Origin: Cristatella mucedo
Taxonomy: Eukaryota > Bryozoa > Phylactolaemata > Cristatellidae
Direction of reading: 5' to 3'
DNA: 64,000 bases
Assembly: GCA_009760855.2 (NCBI GenBank)
Contig: WPIO01000128.1
Span: forward strand, 698,001-762,000
The translations under genes were made by a program, and so were the position numbers. The notes below the pieces were generated by a model. The model was not told the DNA's origin, did no database searches, and saw nothing but the letters and a program-made list of their open reading frames with translations. Below are positions 25,443 to 32,958 of the stretch, in pieces (the first letter of the stretch is position 1; the number at the start of each line of letters is the position of its first letter).

Positions 25443-25774
25443 CGCTCGCACACACACGAATGCACCTGACTTCGAGTAACAGCTGGTGGGAAAGATATAG
25501 CTGTGGCAAAGAGCTCACCGGTCAGTGCTACGGTGTGGCTTGAGCCACAGGCCACAGCGACCACGCGACGATGGCGGCCGGATGAGCGCTCGCTGCCGCC
25601 GGAGCCGAAATTCTTCACCAGGCCGTGCCCACTGGAAACGTCGCCCACTCCGCGGCCATGACAGTGCTGACCGTGCTCCCCGCAACCCCAGCAGATCAGC
25701 GAGCCGCCACTGCCGCCACAGCTGCTGCTGCCTCTTCTGCTGCTGCCACCGTTACTGCCCATGTCGGAATGCAT
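5959..25774 (-). CDS. RCC1-repeat (seven-bladed propeller) protein, 11 coding exons
   Basis: Exons joined on the minus strand: 25774-25519, 18497-18455, 14779-14539, 14390-14275, 10679-10555, 9920-9777, 9202-9041, 8916-8752, 8332-8298, 8130-7992, 7097-5959. They sum to 2,565 nt (854 residues plus stop) and every GT-AG junction keeps phase. Residues about 26-417 form seven RCC1 blades, each with a W/F-G strand (LICWGCGEHG, EIYSWGNGSHGQ, LFMWGKDSH) and a V/I-A-C/A-G strand (VACGSSHTVALT). RCC1 propellers bind proteins, and some act as GTPase exchange factors; which applies here is unknown. Residues about 418-854 are rich in Q, P, S and A, with a charged predicted helix at about 782-814 (ETAEERLLREM). 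I could not assign it to RPGR, NEK8/9, HERC or RCBTB: no kinase, HECT or BTB domain is seen. The start is the first in-frame ATG after a TAG in the same exon. Confidence 0.87.
7992..8130 (-). CDS. RCC1 gene, coding exon 10 (linker)
   Basis: Acceptor CTTCTTCTTTCAG with a strong pyrimidine tract; reads VADYMSSATAEDDALLG to YQTPASRL. Donor CTTG|GTGCGT in phase 1. No recognised domain. Confidence 0.75.
8298..8332 (-). CDS. RCC1 gene, coding exon 9 (35-nt microexon)
   Basis: Acceptor TTCATTCTTGTAG and donor CCACAG|GTATCT. It reads DDEHSQPPVSPQ and converts phase 1 to phase 0, which is the only phase in which exon 10 is open. Joining exon 8 directly to exon 10 would hit a TGA after two codons. Confidence 0.7.
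8752..8916 (-). CDS. RCC1 gene, coding exon 8 (blade 7, phase 1-1 exon)
   Basis: Acceptor GTCGATTTAG; reads NDGQLFMWGKDSHVIG to VVACGSWHAACIASAA. Donor GCTG|GTGCGT. It closes the seven-bladed propeller. Confidence 0.85.
9041..9202 (-). CDS. RCC1 gene, coding exon 7 (blade 6, phase 1-1 exon)
   Basis: Acceptor GTTGACAG; reads ETGNVYTWGGGGEGQLGHG, the best match to the RCC1 consensus in the gene, then VVQVAAGDLYSAAVT. Donor ACCA|GTACGA is weaker than the others but is the only one that joins exon 8 in frame. Confidence 0.85.
9777..9920 (-). CDS. RCC1 gene, coding exon 6 (blade 5, phase 1-1 exon)
   Basis: Acceptor CCTGTTTCAG; reads ESGKLLVWGYGKAIG to MMAGGRSHCVVLT. Donor ACCG|GTAAGT. One exon equals one blade; the glutamine-leucine-glycine core is replaced by KAIG. 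Confidence 0.86.
10555..10679 (-). CDS. RCC1 gene, coding exon 5 (blade 4)
   Basis: Acceptor CACCTTTGTAG; codes for LNAFGQLGTGDRIG to TVACGAEHSFALA. Donor GCTG|GTAATC in phase 1. It joins exon 4 to give a single blade with a degenerate first strand (W-G replaced by A-F-G). Confidence 0.84.
11632..12723 (+). mobile_element. Probable solo LTR
   Basis: Ends are TGTAGCGCC and GGCGTTACA, an inverted terminal pair, and the element is bounded by a GTAA direct repeat at 11628-11631 and 12724-12727. An AATAAA stands at about 12504. No primer-binding site or pol frame follows, so I call it a solo LTR left by recombination, lying in intron 4 of the RCC1 gene. Open frames within it are not recognised. 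Confidence 0.6.
12728..13313. other. Unassigned intronic stretch
   Basis: Intron 4 of the RCC1 gene; no feature recognised. Confidence 0.3.
13314..13680 (+). mobile_element. LINE family C, 3' end with (ATTAC)n tail
   Basis: Codes in pieces for the RT C-terminus (GPRLWNSLPQF), then 3' UTR with GCGCTATACAAAACTCTCC and a tail GGAGATACATTACATTAC. The same tail recurs at 24,690, 29,985 and 50,465. Confidence 0.7.
13725..13860 (-). mobile_element. LINE family B, 3' tail fragment
   Basis: (AAT)n run followed by CTCAATCTCTTTCTAGGCAG, the conserved tail of family B read in antisense. Confidence 0.65.
14275..14390 (-). CDS. RCC1 gene, coding exon 4
   Basis: Acceptor TCGTTTGCAG in phase 0; codes for the second half of blade 3 (VRSIACGESHSIFLFE) and the first residues of blade 4 (GGSLGARG). 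Donor CGCGG|GTAAGG in phase 2. Confidence 0.82.
14539..14779 (-). CDS. RCC1 gene, coding exon 3
   Basis: Acceptor CACTGTCAG, then LGTGDCEIRW through the end of blade 2 (VAGICCGGRQTLAWL) and the start of blade 3 (ESGQACCFGLDQLGD). Donor AAGCAG|GTAGCA in phase 0. The blade 3 loop carries a proline-serine insertion (PLLPPPSASA). Confidence 0.83.
15045..15082. repeat. Perfect 16-bp inverted repeat (hairpin)
   Basis: GTGGAGCCAGCAGTGA, six-base loop TTCAGC, then its exact reverse complement. It lies in intron 2 of the RCC1 gene, about 50 bases before a CT array. Confidence 0.9.
15134..15472. repeat. (CT)n microsatellite, interrupted
   Basis: CT array with CATAC/CTCGTA interruptions in RCC1 intron 2. 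Confidence 0.95.
16370..16640 (-). mobile_element. RT C-terminal fragment of a LINE
   Basis: Frame with SPLLEVLQWLPLSQRTQGRI, the usual PLL-LxWLPV-R signature after the RT core; frameshifted and truncated. Confidence 0.6.
16846..17130 (+). mobile_element. RT fragment of a LINE
   Basis: PFLAKTLDREVAVQL resembles the RT fingers motif, and LVDLSAAFDDIDHQELL is motif A; interrupted by stops. Confidence 0.65.
17400..17580 (-). mobile_element. RT motif A fragment, opposite strand
   Basis: The minus strand reads LNLSTAFDTIDHK at about 17500-17455. It lies head to head with the plus-strand RT fragment just before it. Confidence 0.55.
17617..17765 (+). mobile_element. SINE-1 (tRNA-like)
   Basis: B-box-like GGTTCGAGTCC followed by the family body (GCAATTTTGC, CTGCAAG). 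Divergent from the copies at 28.4 and 43.7 kb. Confidence 0.5.
18455..18497 (-). CDS. RCC1 gene, coding exon 2 (43-nt microexon)
   Basis: Acceptor TTTTAATTTTAG and donor CA|GTAAGT. With the G from exon 1 it reads E-NNEIYSWGNGSHGQ, the canonical start of an RCC1 blade, and it ends in phase 2, which exon 3 completes as Q-LGTGD. Confidence 0.85.
18735..19540 (-). mobile_element. LINE family B, RT fragment
   Basis: GVPQGSVLDLVRF (motif B), DDTLCCTFA after motif C, NFLKLNYDKTNLL and SDLLPHQAKHRTT occur in order on the minus strand with frameshifts. Confidence 0.75.
19541..20340. other. Unassigned intronic stretch
   Basis: RCC1 intron 1; no gene or repeat recognised. Confidence 0.3.
20344..20443. 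repeat. (TG)n microsatellite
   Basis: About 100 bases of uninterrupted TG in RCC1 intron 1. Confidence 0.98.
20975..21295 (+). repeat. Dispersed repeat R1, copy 1
   Basis: Shares GGCCGATAACCCACTGG, GAGAAGGGGGCGA and TGCGCAATAAACC-type blocks in the same order with 43,855-44,085. It contains an AATAAA and could be an LTR or LINE 3' end. Confidence 0.6.
21820..22110 (-). mobile_element. LINE family B, 3' tail fragment
   Basis: GAGAACTGAATTTCTTTCTAGGCAG tail after an A-rich run, then the GTCAGCACGCATAAGCAC block typical of family B 3' UTR. Confidence 0.55.
22250..22420 (-). mobile_element. SINE-2 (tRNA-like, LINE-type tail)
   Basis: The minus strand reads GATAAGGTGCTCACC (A-box-like), GGTCGTGGGCTGGAGCC (B-box-like), then a tail with GAGATTAAGTTCTCTTGGGGC. 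Confidence 0.6.
22421..23470. other. Unassigned stretch with CA/GCACA-rich part
   Basis: Irregular CACACGCACA-type simple repeat at about 23,100-23,280; otherwise nothing recognised. Confidence 0.4.
23474..23511. repeat. Perfect 18-bp inverted repeat, 2-base loop
   Basis: CCCCTTCTAAGTCACTCC, loop AC, then its exact reverse complement: a 38-base near-perfect palindrome. Confidence 0.95.
23998..24550 (+). repeat. Direct repeat R2, copy 1
   Basis: About 550 bases nearly identical to 26,103-26,647, same orientation, with small indels near GAGCTCTAA. Contains the phrase GATATAAACGTTGCCGAG. Confidence 0.9.
24690..24823 (+). mobile_element. LINE family C, 3' terminus abutting (CA)n
   Basis: TGCACTATAAAAAACTCTGC and AACACCCACTTCGTCTTTGTG match the family C 3' end; the element ends in GAAATACA and runs straight into the CA array. 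Confidence 0.65.
24824..25447. repeat. (CA)n microsatellite with higher-order structure
   Basis: CA array interrupted by CGACA and AACA units and by about six GTATATACAAC-like inserts. It sits in RCC1 intron 1 close to the exon 1 donor. Cys/Val open frames across it are artefacts. Confidence 0.95.
25519..25774 (-). CDS. RCC1 gene, coding exon 1 (blade 1)
   Basis: Begins MHSDMGSNGG, then a G/S-rich leader and the first blade (LICWGCGEHG to VACGSSHTVALT). The donor is ACCG|GTGAGC, phase 1. The same exon continues upstream as 5' UTR to a TTTCAG acceptor at about 25837; that UTR holds a short upstream ORF ending in TAG. The (CA)n array of intron 1 starts about 70 bases past the donor. Confidence 0.85.
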
Positions 25775-25836
25775 TGCAGCAGAGCCAAATCCATGATGCT
25801 ATAGCTTGCGAACTGTTGGCATGTTTACCGGAAGCC
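25775..25836 (-). other. 5' UTR part of RCC1 exon, behind a candidate acceptor
   Basis: Reading on the minus strand, CTTGTCATTTCAG precedes this stretch, so at least one non-coding exon probably lies further upstream (higher coordinates). A 7-codon ORF starting MPTVRKL lies in the segment and ends at a TAG that is in frame with the main ATG. Confidence 0.5.
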
Positions 25837-26102
25837 CTGAAATGACAAGAAGCCGAGAATCCTCACAGCCCACTCACTCACTGACCGCTGTGCATTACAA
25901 GTCACACAGTGCTAAGAATAAACGAGAATATCGAAACGGCTGAGAACAAAAAATTCTGGAATAAATTTGGTAATGTACACCCACCGAAGCATTCAAGCCT
26001 AACCCAGGTTATGAAAAATAAATCCTCATCCTAGGTATACTTTGCTATCAGTAGGTGACCCCACTAGTTTTAATGGTGGTGAACACAAGACCAAATGACT
26101 GT

Positions 26103-26647
26103 CGTTGCAAGCCGCTACAACGGGGCACTCCGACACTAGCTAGCTAGCGAACGGCAGCACAGCGTTTTTGCTGCTGCTGGGTATGAGCTGAAACACTCGC
26201 AAATCAGTACGAAGCTTTACTGTTGGTGTGCAGATGAGAGATTTGTGTTACCGATTAACGTCTGCAAACCAGAAATAAACGTTGCCGAGTACTGTCAAGT
26301 ACGTGTCTTCCAATGCCGTTTGCTATTGAGAAGACGCACACATTAAACTCATATGCATATTTTGAGAGAGGAATACTTGGAAAATCCAAAAACTCTCACT
26401 TCACTGAGCTCTAATGATGCAACAAAAAACCCTCCTTGGAAAACCGCAACTGTTTCCGAACCCATTAGAAGCCAGACAAGTTAGCTGCAAATATTTTTTT
26501 CACACTTAGTACGTTGAACAAGCTGACAGCATGCACAATTTTCGAAATGTATTGCTTGCTGCCTGGTGGTGGTCCCTGTTGACCTCAATTGTTTTAAACA
26601 GTGCACCATTTGAGATTTGTCTGGAATAACAAGATGTGCAGTTTTGT
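26103..26647 (+). repeat. Direct repeat R2, copy 2
   Basis: Near-identical to 23,998-24,550. The two copies bracket the first coding exon of the RCC1 gene. Confidence 0.9.
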
Positions 26648-26673
26648 GTCCGTGTGAATTGCCCTTCGTGTCG

Positions 26674-26710
26674 TTACATGCCCTGACTATATGCATGTCA
26701 GGGCATGTAA
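26674..26710. repeat. Perfect 14-bp inverted repeat (hairpin)
   Basis: TTACATGCCCTGAC, nine-base loop, exact reverse complement; lies just past the end of repeat R2 copy 2. Confidence 0.9.
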
Positions 26711-27190
26711 TGAGCGAGCAATAAGCCAATGAGCGAGCTTCCTCTTCGGCAACTTTCAAGATCGCTGAACTGAAGCTGAGGAGGACGGAGTCGTTTGAAC
26801 GGCACAACCAATTACGGCTGTGTCACTAAGCCCTGCAGTCTGTTGCTTTGTCTGATGCAAGCAGGTGAAATAAACCTTCTGCCTCCACATAAGCGAAGCT
26901 GCTGAATAAGATGAACTAGGCTGTCTTCCTTCTTCGTAAACATTGAAACTGGCGAAGCGGCTGAGTCAACAGGCTACACTCAAATCACGTACTTTCGGCA
27001 GACCCGTCTCCTGGCGTCAGCCACTCTCTCCCACTTAGCATATGGAAGGATGCAGCTGCAGCAGGATGGATAGCTGTCCAAGCAGCTGCTTCAAAGCCCT
27101 TAGTTCGGCAGTTGGTTCTGCTTTTTACAAGACAAAGGGTGGCTGAGGGCCCACGATTGAAACGCAACAGAATGAGAGTTCTCTTTCACA
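26711..27190. other. Unassigned stretch
   Basis: No gene or repeat recognised between the hairpin and the minisatellite. Confidence 0.3.
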
Positions 27191-27198
27191 CGAGTTGG

Positions 27199-27512
27199 GC
27201 AGCAGCAGCAGCCGCAGCAACAGCTTCTGAAGCAGCAGGAGCAGCAGGAGCAGGAGCAGCAGGAGCAGGAGCAGCAGCAGCAGTAGGAGCCACAGGAGCA
27301 GGAGCAGGAGCAGCAGGAGCAGTAGGAGCAGCAGGAGCAGTAGGAGCAAGAGCAGCAGGAGCAGGAGCAGCAGGAGCAGTAGGAGCAGGAGCAGCAGGAG
27401 CAGGAGCAGCAGGAGCAGGAGGAGCAGGAGCAGGAGCAGCAGGAGCAGGAGCAGCAGGAGCAGGAGCAGCAGGAGCAGGAGCAGCAGGAGCAGCAGGAGC
27501 AGGAGCAGCAAG
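27199..27512. repeat. GCAGGA/GCAGTA hexanucleotide minisatellite
   Basis: About 50 units of GCAGGA, GCAGCA, GCAGTA and related trinucleotide pairs. Because the unit is a multiple of three, frames stay open on both strands (poly Ala-Gly, poly Leu, Ala-Pro). Confidence 0.95.
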
Positions 27513-27519
27513 GATGACA

Positions 27520-28420
27520 GGGTCATGTGAGGGATCACGGAAATGCCAGGGCCAGTATACATCTCTGGTCTGGACCAGGATTAACTCGAGAGCTATCAAC
27601 CGGGCAGAGGCCCAGACCCAGACTGGGTAGAGCTGCCTAGTGCAATGCGGTACCACAGAGTTCTGTTCAGCTCCTAGCCTAGCCGGCAGCACACCATCGT
27701 GCCATCCGTTTTGATGCCCCATCGATGCACTGTCCTCCCTCTGCTGCTGCTGCTGGTTACGAGAAAGCATACTACTCACCTCATCCCAAGCTACCGTTTG
27801 CTTGCTCCGAGTGTGCGCAGCAGCCCGAGCCCTGCGAAGCCTCAGCATCCGAGTGCTGTCGGCTAACAGCTTCAGCTAAGCAGCTAATTGAGGAGAGCCC
27901 GCACGTCACGTGCTCGGCATGCTTACATAATCCTAAATACAAACAGCCGGTGAGCGTTTGTCCGGGATGCCACGACTTGGCTCAGCTAATGAGGCCGGCC
28001 TCTTTAAACACTCTGCGAACGATACATGACACTAGGGGCCGGCTCCTTGAATACGCATCGAACGACGAAGGGCAAACAGGGAGTCATGTGTGTCCGGACA
28101 TTGCTAAGCAAAGGCTATTTAACAGGGCAGACGTCGAACACGTGGCCGGGATAGGGCCGCTATGGCACACACAGACGAGCCGAGCCGAGCCGAGCCGAGC
28201 CGAGAAAGACAGTGTCGGCAGCAGCCTCAGTGTGCAGGACCCCCCACGAAGCCTTCCTGCCTGTCTCCTGTGTGCAGGCAGCACAGTCACAGCTGCTTAC
28301 CCAGCTTTATAAAGAGAGACAGAGAATCGAGTGAACCACCGACTTGGAGAGAGAAAGCAAATGACCTTGCATGACCCGTGACAGCCCTACACATGACAGA
28401 CCTGGCCATCTCTGCCAGAT
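27520..28420. other. Unassigned stretch with open frames
   Basis: A plus frame of 195 codons (27,725-28,312) and an overlapping minus frame have no recognised domain or splice partner. A (GAGCC)5 pentanucleotide repeat lies at about 28,174-28,204. Confidence 0.3.
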
Positions 28421-28424
28421 AGGA

Positions 28425-28575
28425 GCCGAAACGAATCCTTTCCTGAAATCGTGGGTTCGAATCCTGCGGTGGGCAATCCCTTATCGCCGCTGCAAGCGGT
28501 GGTCATAGCCGCAAAGGCTCTTCTGTCATTATACAAAAGAGGCTGTTAAATCAGCTAGTATTTTATCCAGCAAGT
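28425..28575 (+). mobile_element. SINE-1 (tRNA-like)
   Basis: B-box GGTTCGAATCC, then TGGGCAATCCCTTATCGCC and GCCGCAAAGGCTCTTCTGTC, nearly the same as the copy at 43.7 kb; the 5' part is truncated. Confidence 0.65.
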
Positions 28576-29084
28576 ATAGTTCTAGAAAGAGAGTTAGTTC
28601 TCTTAAGGTTCTCTACAAATGTCCAATCACCATAGCCATTATAATTAGTACTACCATGTCTCTTCTGTAAAAGTATGTCACCAGTAATCCAAGTAATATG
28701 CAGCAAATTTTGTTTACCAATCACGCTGCTTCGTTGGGCCCTAAACTTTAAATCATCTCATCCGAACCAGCTGTCAAGTGCTCAATGGTGTCCTGACATC
28801 GATACCATGGTGGCTGGCAAAAGAGATCTTAACAGCTCCCGGTTCTGCCTAGGCTGCACTGCTGTGCAGTCAGTTTTGGCTGCACTATAGAAAAGCCACG
28901 ATGCCTCTACACCTGATGAGGATTATTGCCACAATAGGTTCGTCAGCAAATTCAAGAGGTTCAGCCATGTTGCCTTCCTCACTGAAGGAGTTAGGCTGGC
29001 TGGCACCCGGTGGAGCAGAACCAACAGAACAGAATAAATCCTTACTCTTACCAATAAGGCCCATCATGGCTTGGTTCCTTCATA

Positions 29085-29880
29085 ATAATAATAATAATAA
29101 TAATATTGCACTTGATAAAGCGCCCTCAGAGAACTTAATCTCTTTCTAGGCGCTTTACATTTGCTGCAAAGTGATACGCAATAGAATAGTAAGTAAAATC
29201 ATGCTTGAAAAACAAACAAAATGAATAACATGGTTAGGGGTTACATGCACTGGGTCAGCATGCAAATGTGGTTAGTGGCAGCATGAACAGTGTCAGCACG
29301 CATAAGCAAATCGAGGACGAATCACAAAGACCCACTAAATGCTGTCCTAAATAGGTATGTTTTTAAGTTTCTTTTAAATGTGGTCAGGTCAGGGGATGTT
29401 CTGATGCAGGTCGGGAGGGAGTTCCAGGCTGTGGGAGCATACGAGCTAAATGCACGGTCTCCAAAGGATTTAAGGTTTGTACGAGGTATTTCTAGACTGT
29501 TGGATTCCGAAAAGCGAGTGGTACGATGCTTTGCCTGATGGGGTAGTATATCTGAAAGATAAGCTGGAGCCATAGAATGAAGAGACCTAAAAGTGAGCGA
29601 CAAAACCTTGAAGTCAATCCGTTGCTTGACTGGTAACCAGTGCAGGTCGGCGAGAAGTGGAGTAATGTGGCAACTGCGACGCTCACGACAGACAAGCCTA
29701 GCTGCAGAGTTTTGCACCAGCTGCAATCGCCTGATCGCACATGCTGGTAGGCCAGTAAGCAGTGAGTTGCAGAAGTCGAGACGAGATGTCACGAATGCAT
29801 GGACCAACTTGGACGTGGTATCCTTATCTAAACAAGCCCGAATTTTAGCAATGTTATGAAGCTGAAAATTCATGCCACCT
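29085..29880 (-). mobile_element. LINE family B, RT C-terminus and 3' UTR
   Basis: A 183-codon frame (29873-29322) carries TSRLDFCNSLLTGLP, LLADLHWLPVKQRIDFK and APTAWNSLPTC; then 3' UTR, the conserved tail stem-loop and a (TTA)n terminus. The best-preserved C-terminal part of this family in the window. Confidence 0.88.
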
Positions 29881-29884
29881 TGAA

Positions 29885-30300
29885 TTGCTGCATCAGCTTG
29901 ATGACGCCTCCTTGTACCCCAGGTCCTCTATGGACAGTGTTATTAGCTGTTTCATTAGCTCAGCAAAGAGCGTTGGCGGCAGAAGCTTACGCTCTGCAGG
30001 TTCTAGTCTGTGCAGTTCAGTTTCACAATTCTCACTCAACGTCATATTTCCTGCTTCCAACTGTGGCACATCCTTTCTAGCCATCCTGAGCTGCTACTTT
30101 CATGCTATTCACTTCCTAAACTACACTCAAGACTCTGCTATGCTTCTCACTTTCTCTTTGCCTCATGAGCTGAAGTCAGTGGGCGACAGCGTGCGTACCG
30201 ACAGCTGCTCAGGCTTTGAGCGCGCTATAGAAACTCTCCTGGGTAACACCCACATACTCTTTGTGGCCTCGTGGAGTTACAGACGAAGGAAAATAAACAC
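29885..30300 (+). mobile_element. LINE family C, 3' end
   Basis: Matches 13,314-13,680 (CTGCAGGTTCTAGTCTGTG, GCGCTATAGAAACTCTCC, CGTGGAGTTACAGACG). Lies head to head with the family B copy, 5' ends abutting. Confidence 0.65.
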
Positions 30301-30764
30301 AATAACAGACCTTGTATCGTGGAGCAAGTTCCCAAAGGAAAGAGTACAACTTCGTGCCGGCCTGTTTTCTTACAAGTCTAGTTGGACGCCTACTGGCTGA
30401 GTTATAAGCAGCTCAGTGACTCGCTAGCAATACAAATTCACGATTCTCTCGGCTTTAATTTAAGGTTTTGACTCATTTTACAGTCGCCCAGATAGATAGT
30501 ACGCTCGACCAGCAAGCACGAAGCAGTGTGTACATCCGGCCTAGGAAAGGTGTGTTCAACTGGGAGGAGACAACTCGTACTTGGAATGATCGTACGACAT
30601 TCGTCATGCAGCCAGTGGCCTCTAGACACGTGCTTGCATTGACACTCAGATGACGCTCGATGGCCAGTTAGGACCGACCTCAAAATACGGTACACCGATC
30701 GTGGTCGTGATGCAGGATGAAGCCAAGCAGGGCGCTTGCCCTTTGACATTGCCAGGTGCAGTAC
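30301..30764. other. Unassigned stretch
   Basis: No gene supported. Confidence 0.3.
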
Positions 30765-30945
30765 TAATAAAAAATGATTCGAAGGCCTTTGCATAGCACC
30801 CAAAGAGAACTGAATCTTTCTGTTTTCGCTAGTCACTTGGCATACGCTAAAAAGGAACCTCATCGATCGATCACTGATGACAGTGTCAGCATGCATAAGC
30901 CCACAAAGGGTGCAATCGACTCAACGGCGGAGAGTGAGGTGTTTA
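30765..30945 (-). mobile_element. LINE family B tail remnant
   Basis: AGAGAACTGAATCTTTCTG and GTGTCAGCATGCATAAGC are degraded tail and 3' UTR blocks. Confidence 0.4.
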
Positions 30946-30999
30946 GCTTCTTTTTTTAATGTCGTCAAGGCGATTCGTGACGTCAGTCGGACGTGTGCT

Positions 31000-32500
31000 G
31001 CGGCCAGGCAAGGCTGAGAGAGTCGTGTCGGACGAAACACCCCGTCGGGTCAACTCTCAGGCGTGCCCGGGCCTGCGGGCATTCGCTCTTCTTCCCTACC
31101 CCGCTCCCCCCCCCCAGCAGCAGCAGCAGCAGGCTAAGGACGTCTGCTACCACGCTCTCGCAGGGCGACGTCACGCAGCCCAACAGCTGGGCGTGACGCT
31201 ACGCGACAGACCGCACGCAATCGCGGCCGGCGCGTCGCCTCGACGGTGTCGCACGCACGCATAGCTCTGACCAGCGAGCGAGCGATCGAGCGAGCGGGCG
31301 GGCGAGCGCAGAAGGACGACTAACGCCGGCGGGCGGTTCTCGGGGCTCAACGTCGCAAGACATTGCTAGCAGCGGGCGGCGGCGGGTTGGGCGGGAAAAC
31401 TCACCGCCGGAACACGACAGTAGGACTCGGCGGCCGCGTGCTGCCCGCACGCTCGCGTGCTCCGTTGTTGTTTTTTGTTTTATGACAAAGGACCATTCGC
31501 TGCAGCCACAGGTCTCCTCCGACCGAGGCCAAAGCCGTCGCTGCCGAGGCCGGCGTCAGCGTGCGCCGGCCGCTGCTCGGCTCCGCGACTCCCCGCCGAC
31601 TGGGCGAGGACCGGACGTCAGTGCGGCGGTCGCTCGCACTCGGCAGAATTCGCTCGCTAGAGCGGCTACGCTTTTTCCACGCCTTCAGACCCGCCGCCTC
31701 CCTGAGCAAACGAAAACAGGCGACGCGACTCGGCCATTATGGCAGGCCGACCCGTAATCACCGGCAGACGACAATGCATTAATGGAGCGAGCTCACCCAG
31801 CCGCACGCCGCCGCCTCCGCCGCCGGAAGTTGAGCGCGTGCGGCGTCGCTCGCGTCAGGCGCGCGGCGGCGGCGGCGCTCCAGCGGCCGCTGTCGTTTCT
31901 GCCGACGCGCAGACGGCGCGCGCCGACGCGGACAGCGCGGGCGCTCGGAGCCGCTCGGCGCCGCCGCTCGGCGGCGCCGCGCGGCTCGTCCGCGAGCGCG
32001 CGCGAGCCCGGCTAGCGGCTAGCACGTTTGTGCGCTCAGCGGCGCCTCACGACTCTCCCGCGGCGTGCGTCCGGCAACTCGTCAGGGCCACGCGCACGGG
32101 GGGCGCAGACGGCCGATGGGCTGCCGGCGCCCCGGGCGTAAGGACACCACCCTACCAATGCACGCGGTGACATCGCCTGGCTCCGCCCCTTGCATCGTTA
32201 CTAGGCGACCGCGCGGCATTGCCCGCTCTTCCGCGTTAGACGTGAGGTACGGTGCGGGCCCAAACGCATTATCCGCCGCGGTGCTTCGGCCGCGAGAGCG
32301 GAGTGTTCGGCCGCTAGGGTGCCAGTGCAGAGGGTCGCTACGCGACGAGCTTGGATCGCGACTTGCTGTATATCGATGCCTCAGACACACTGAGCTACTG
32401 TTGCCTGCTCAAAGGAGCAGCTAGATTCTGTATGGTCGGCTGGCTACGACGGCGCCGCGAGACGCCGAGGCTTTGCACAGACGCTGTTGGTTCCGCATTT
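31000..32500. promoter_or_regulatory. CpG-island-like block without a supported gene
   Basis: Extremely CpG-dense stretch. Long open frames occur on both strands here (for example plus 31739-32170, Arg/Ala-rich), but none shows a recognised domain or a convincing donor, so they look like GC-driven open frames. It lies about 5 kb upstream of the first coding exon of the minus-strand RCC1 gene, which has a 5' UTR acceptor, so it may be that gene's promoter and non-coding first exon. Confidence 0.4.
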
Positions 32501-32901
32501 CGCTCGCAACTTTGGACGATTTTCCGAAGGAGGAAACGAGCGGCGCCGGAGCAGATCTGTGGCAGCTCTCTCTCTCTCTCTCTCTCTCTTAGCGCTTATC
32601 CGTTGCCTAGTCAAGTGCTACCACGGGACCCGAGCATTAATGGAATGCAAGGGCCGCGTCAGTACGCAGCCGAAAGGCGACCCCCTTAAAACGCAGGTCG
32701 TTGAACCGCGGCCGGAGCGAGGGTGGGAAGACAGGGAGTTGCGGTAGCAGCCTAGCTCAGCTGGCCTGCATGATCTCGCGCTTGACCGGTAGTTCCTTGT
32801 TCCGAGTATCAGCTAGTTGCGGTAGTCATGCAAAGTGCTATGGACTCATCGTGCCTCCATATTTAGTTCGACAGTGATTTACACTGAAGGCGCAGTACAT
32901 G

Positions 32902-32902
<1 letters not shown>

Positions 32903-32958
<56 letters not shown>

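Noticed and set aside
24824-25447. CRISPR-like array because of regular GTATATACAAC spacing
   Set aside because: The spacers are themselves CA repeat and the intervals are irregular; this is a eukaryotic microsatellite.
24707-25518. Cys/Val-rich continuation of the 355-codon frame starting at 25,774
   Set aside because: Only the first 256 nt are coding; a GTGAGC donor ends the exon and the rest is translated (CA)n intron.
27186-28312. 195- and 220-codon frames on opposite strands
   Set aside because: They overlap each other and the minisatellite and show no domain or splice partner. I considered the minus one as a 5' exon of the RCC1 gene, but exon 1 has its own ATG preceded by a stop in frame.
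31739-32170. 143-codon frame MAGRPVITGR as a first exon
   Set aside because: Arg/Ala-rich throughout, no recognised domain and only a poor donor; kept only as part of the CpG-rich block.
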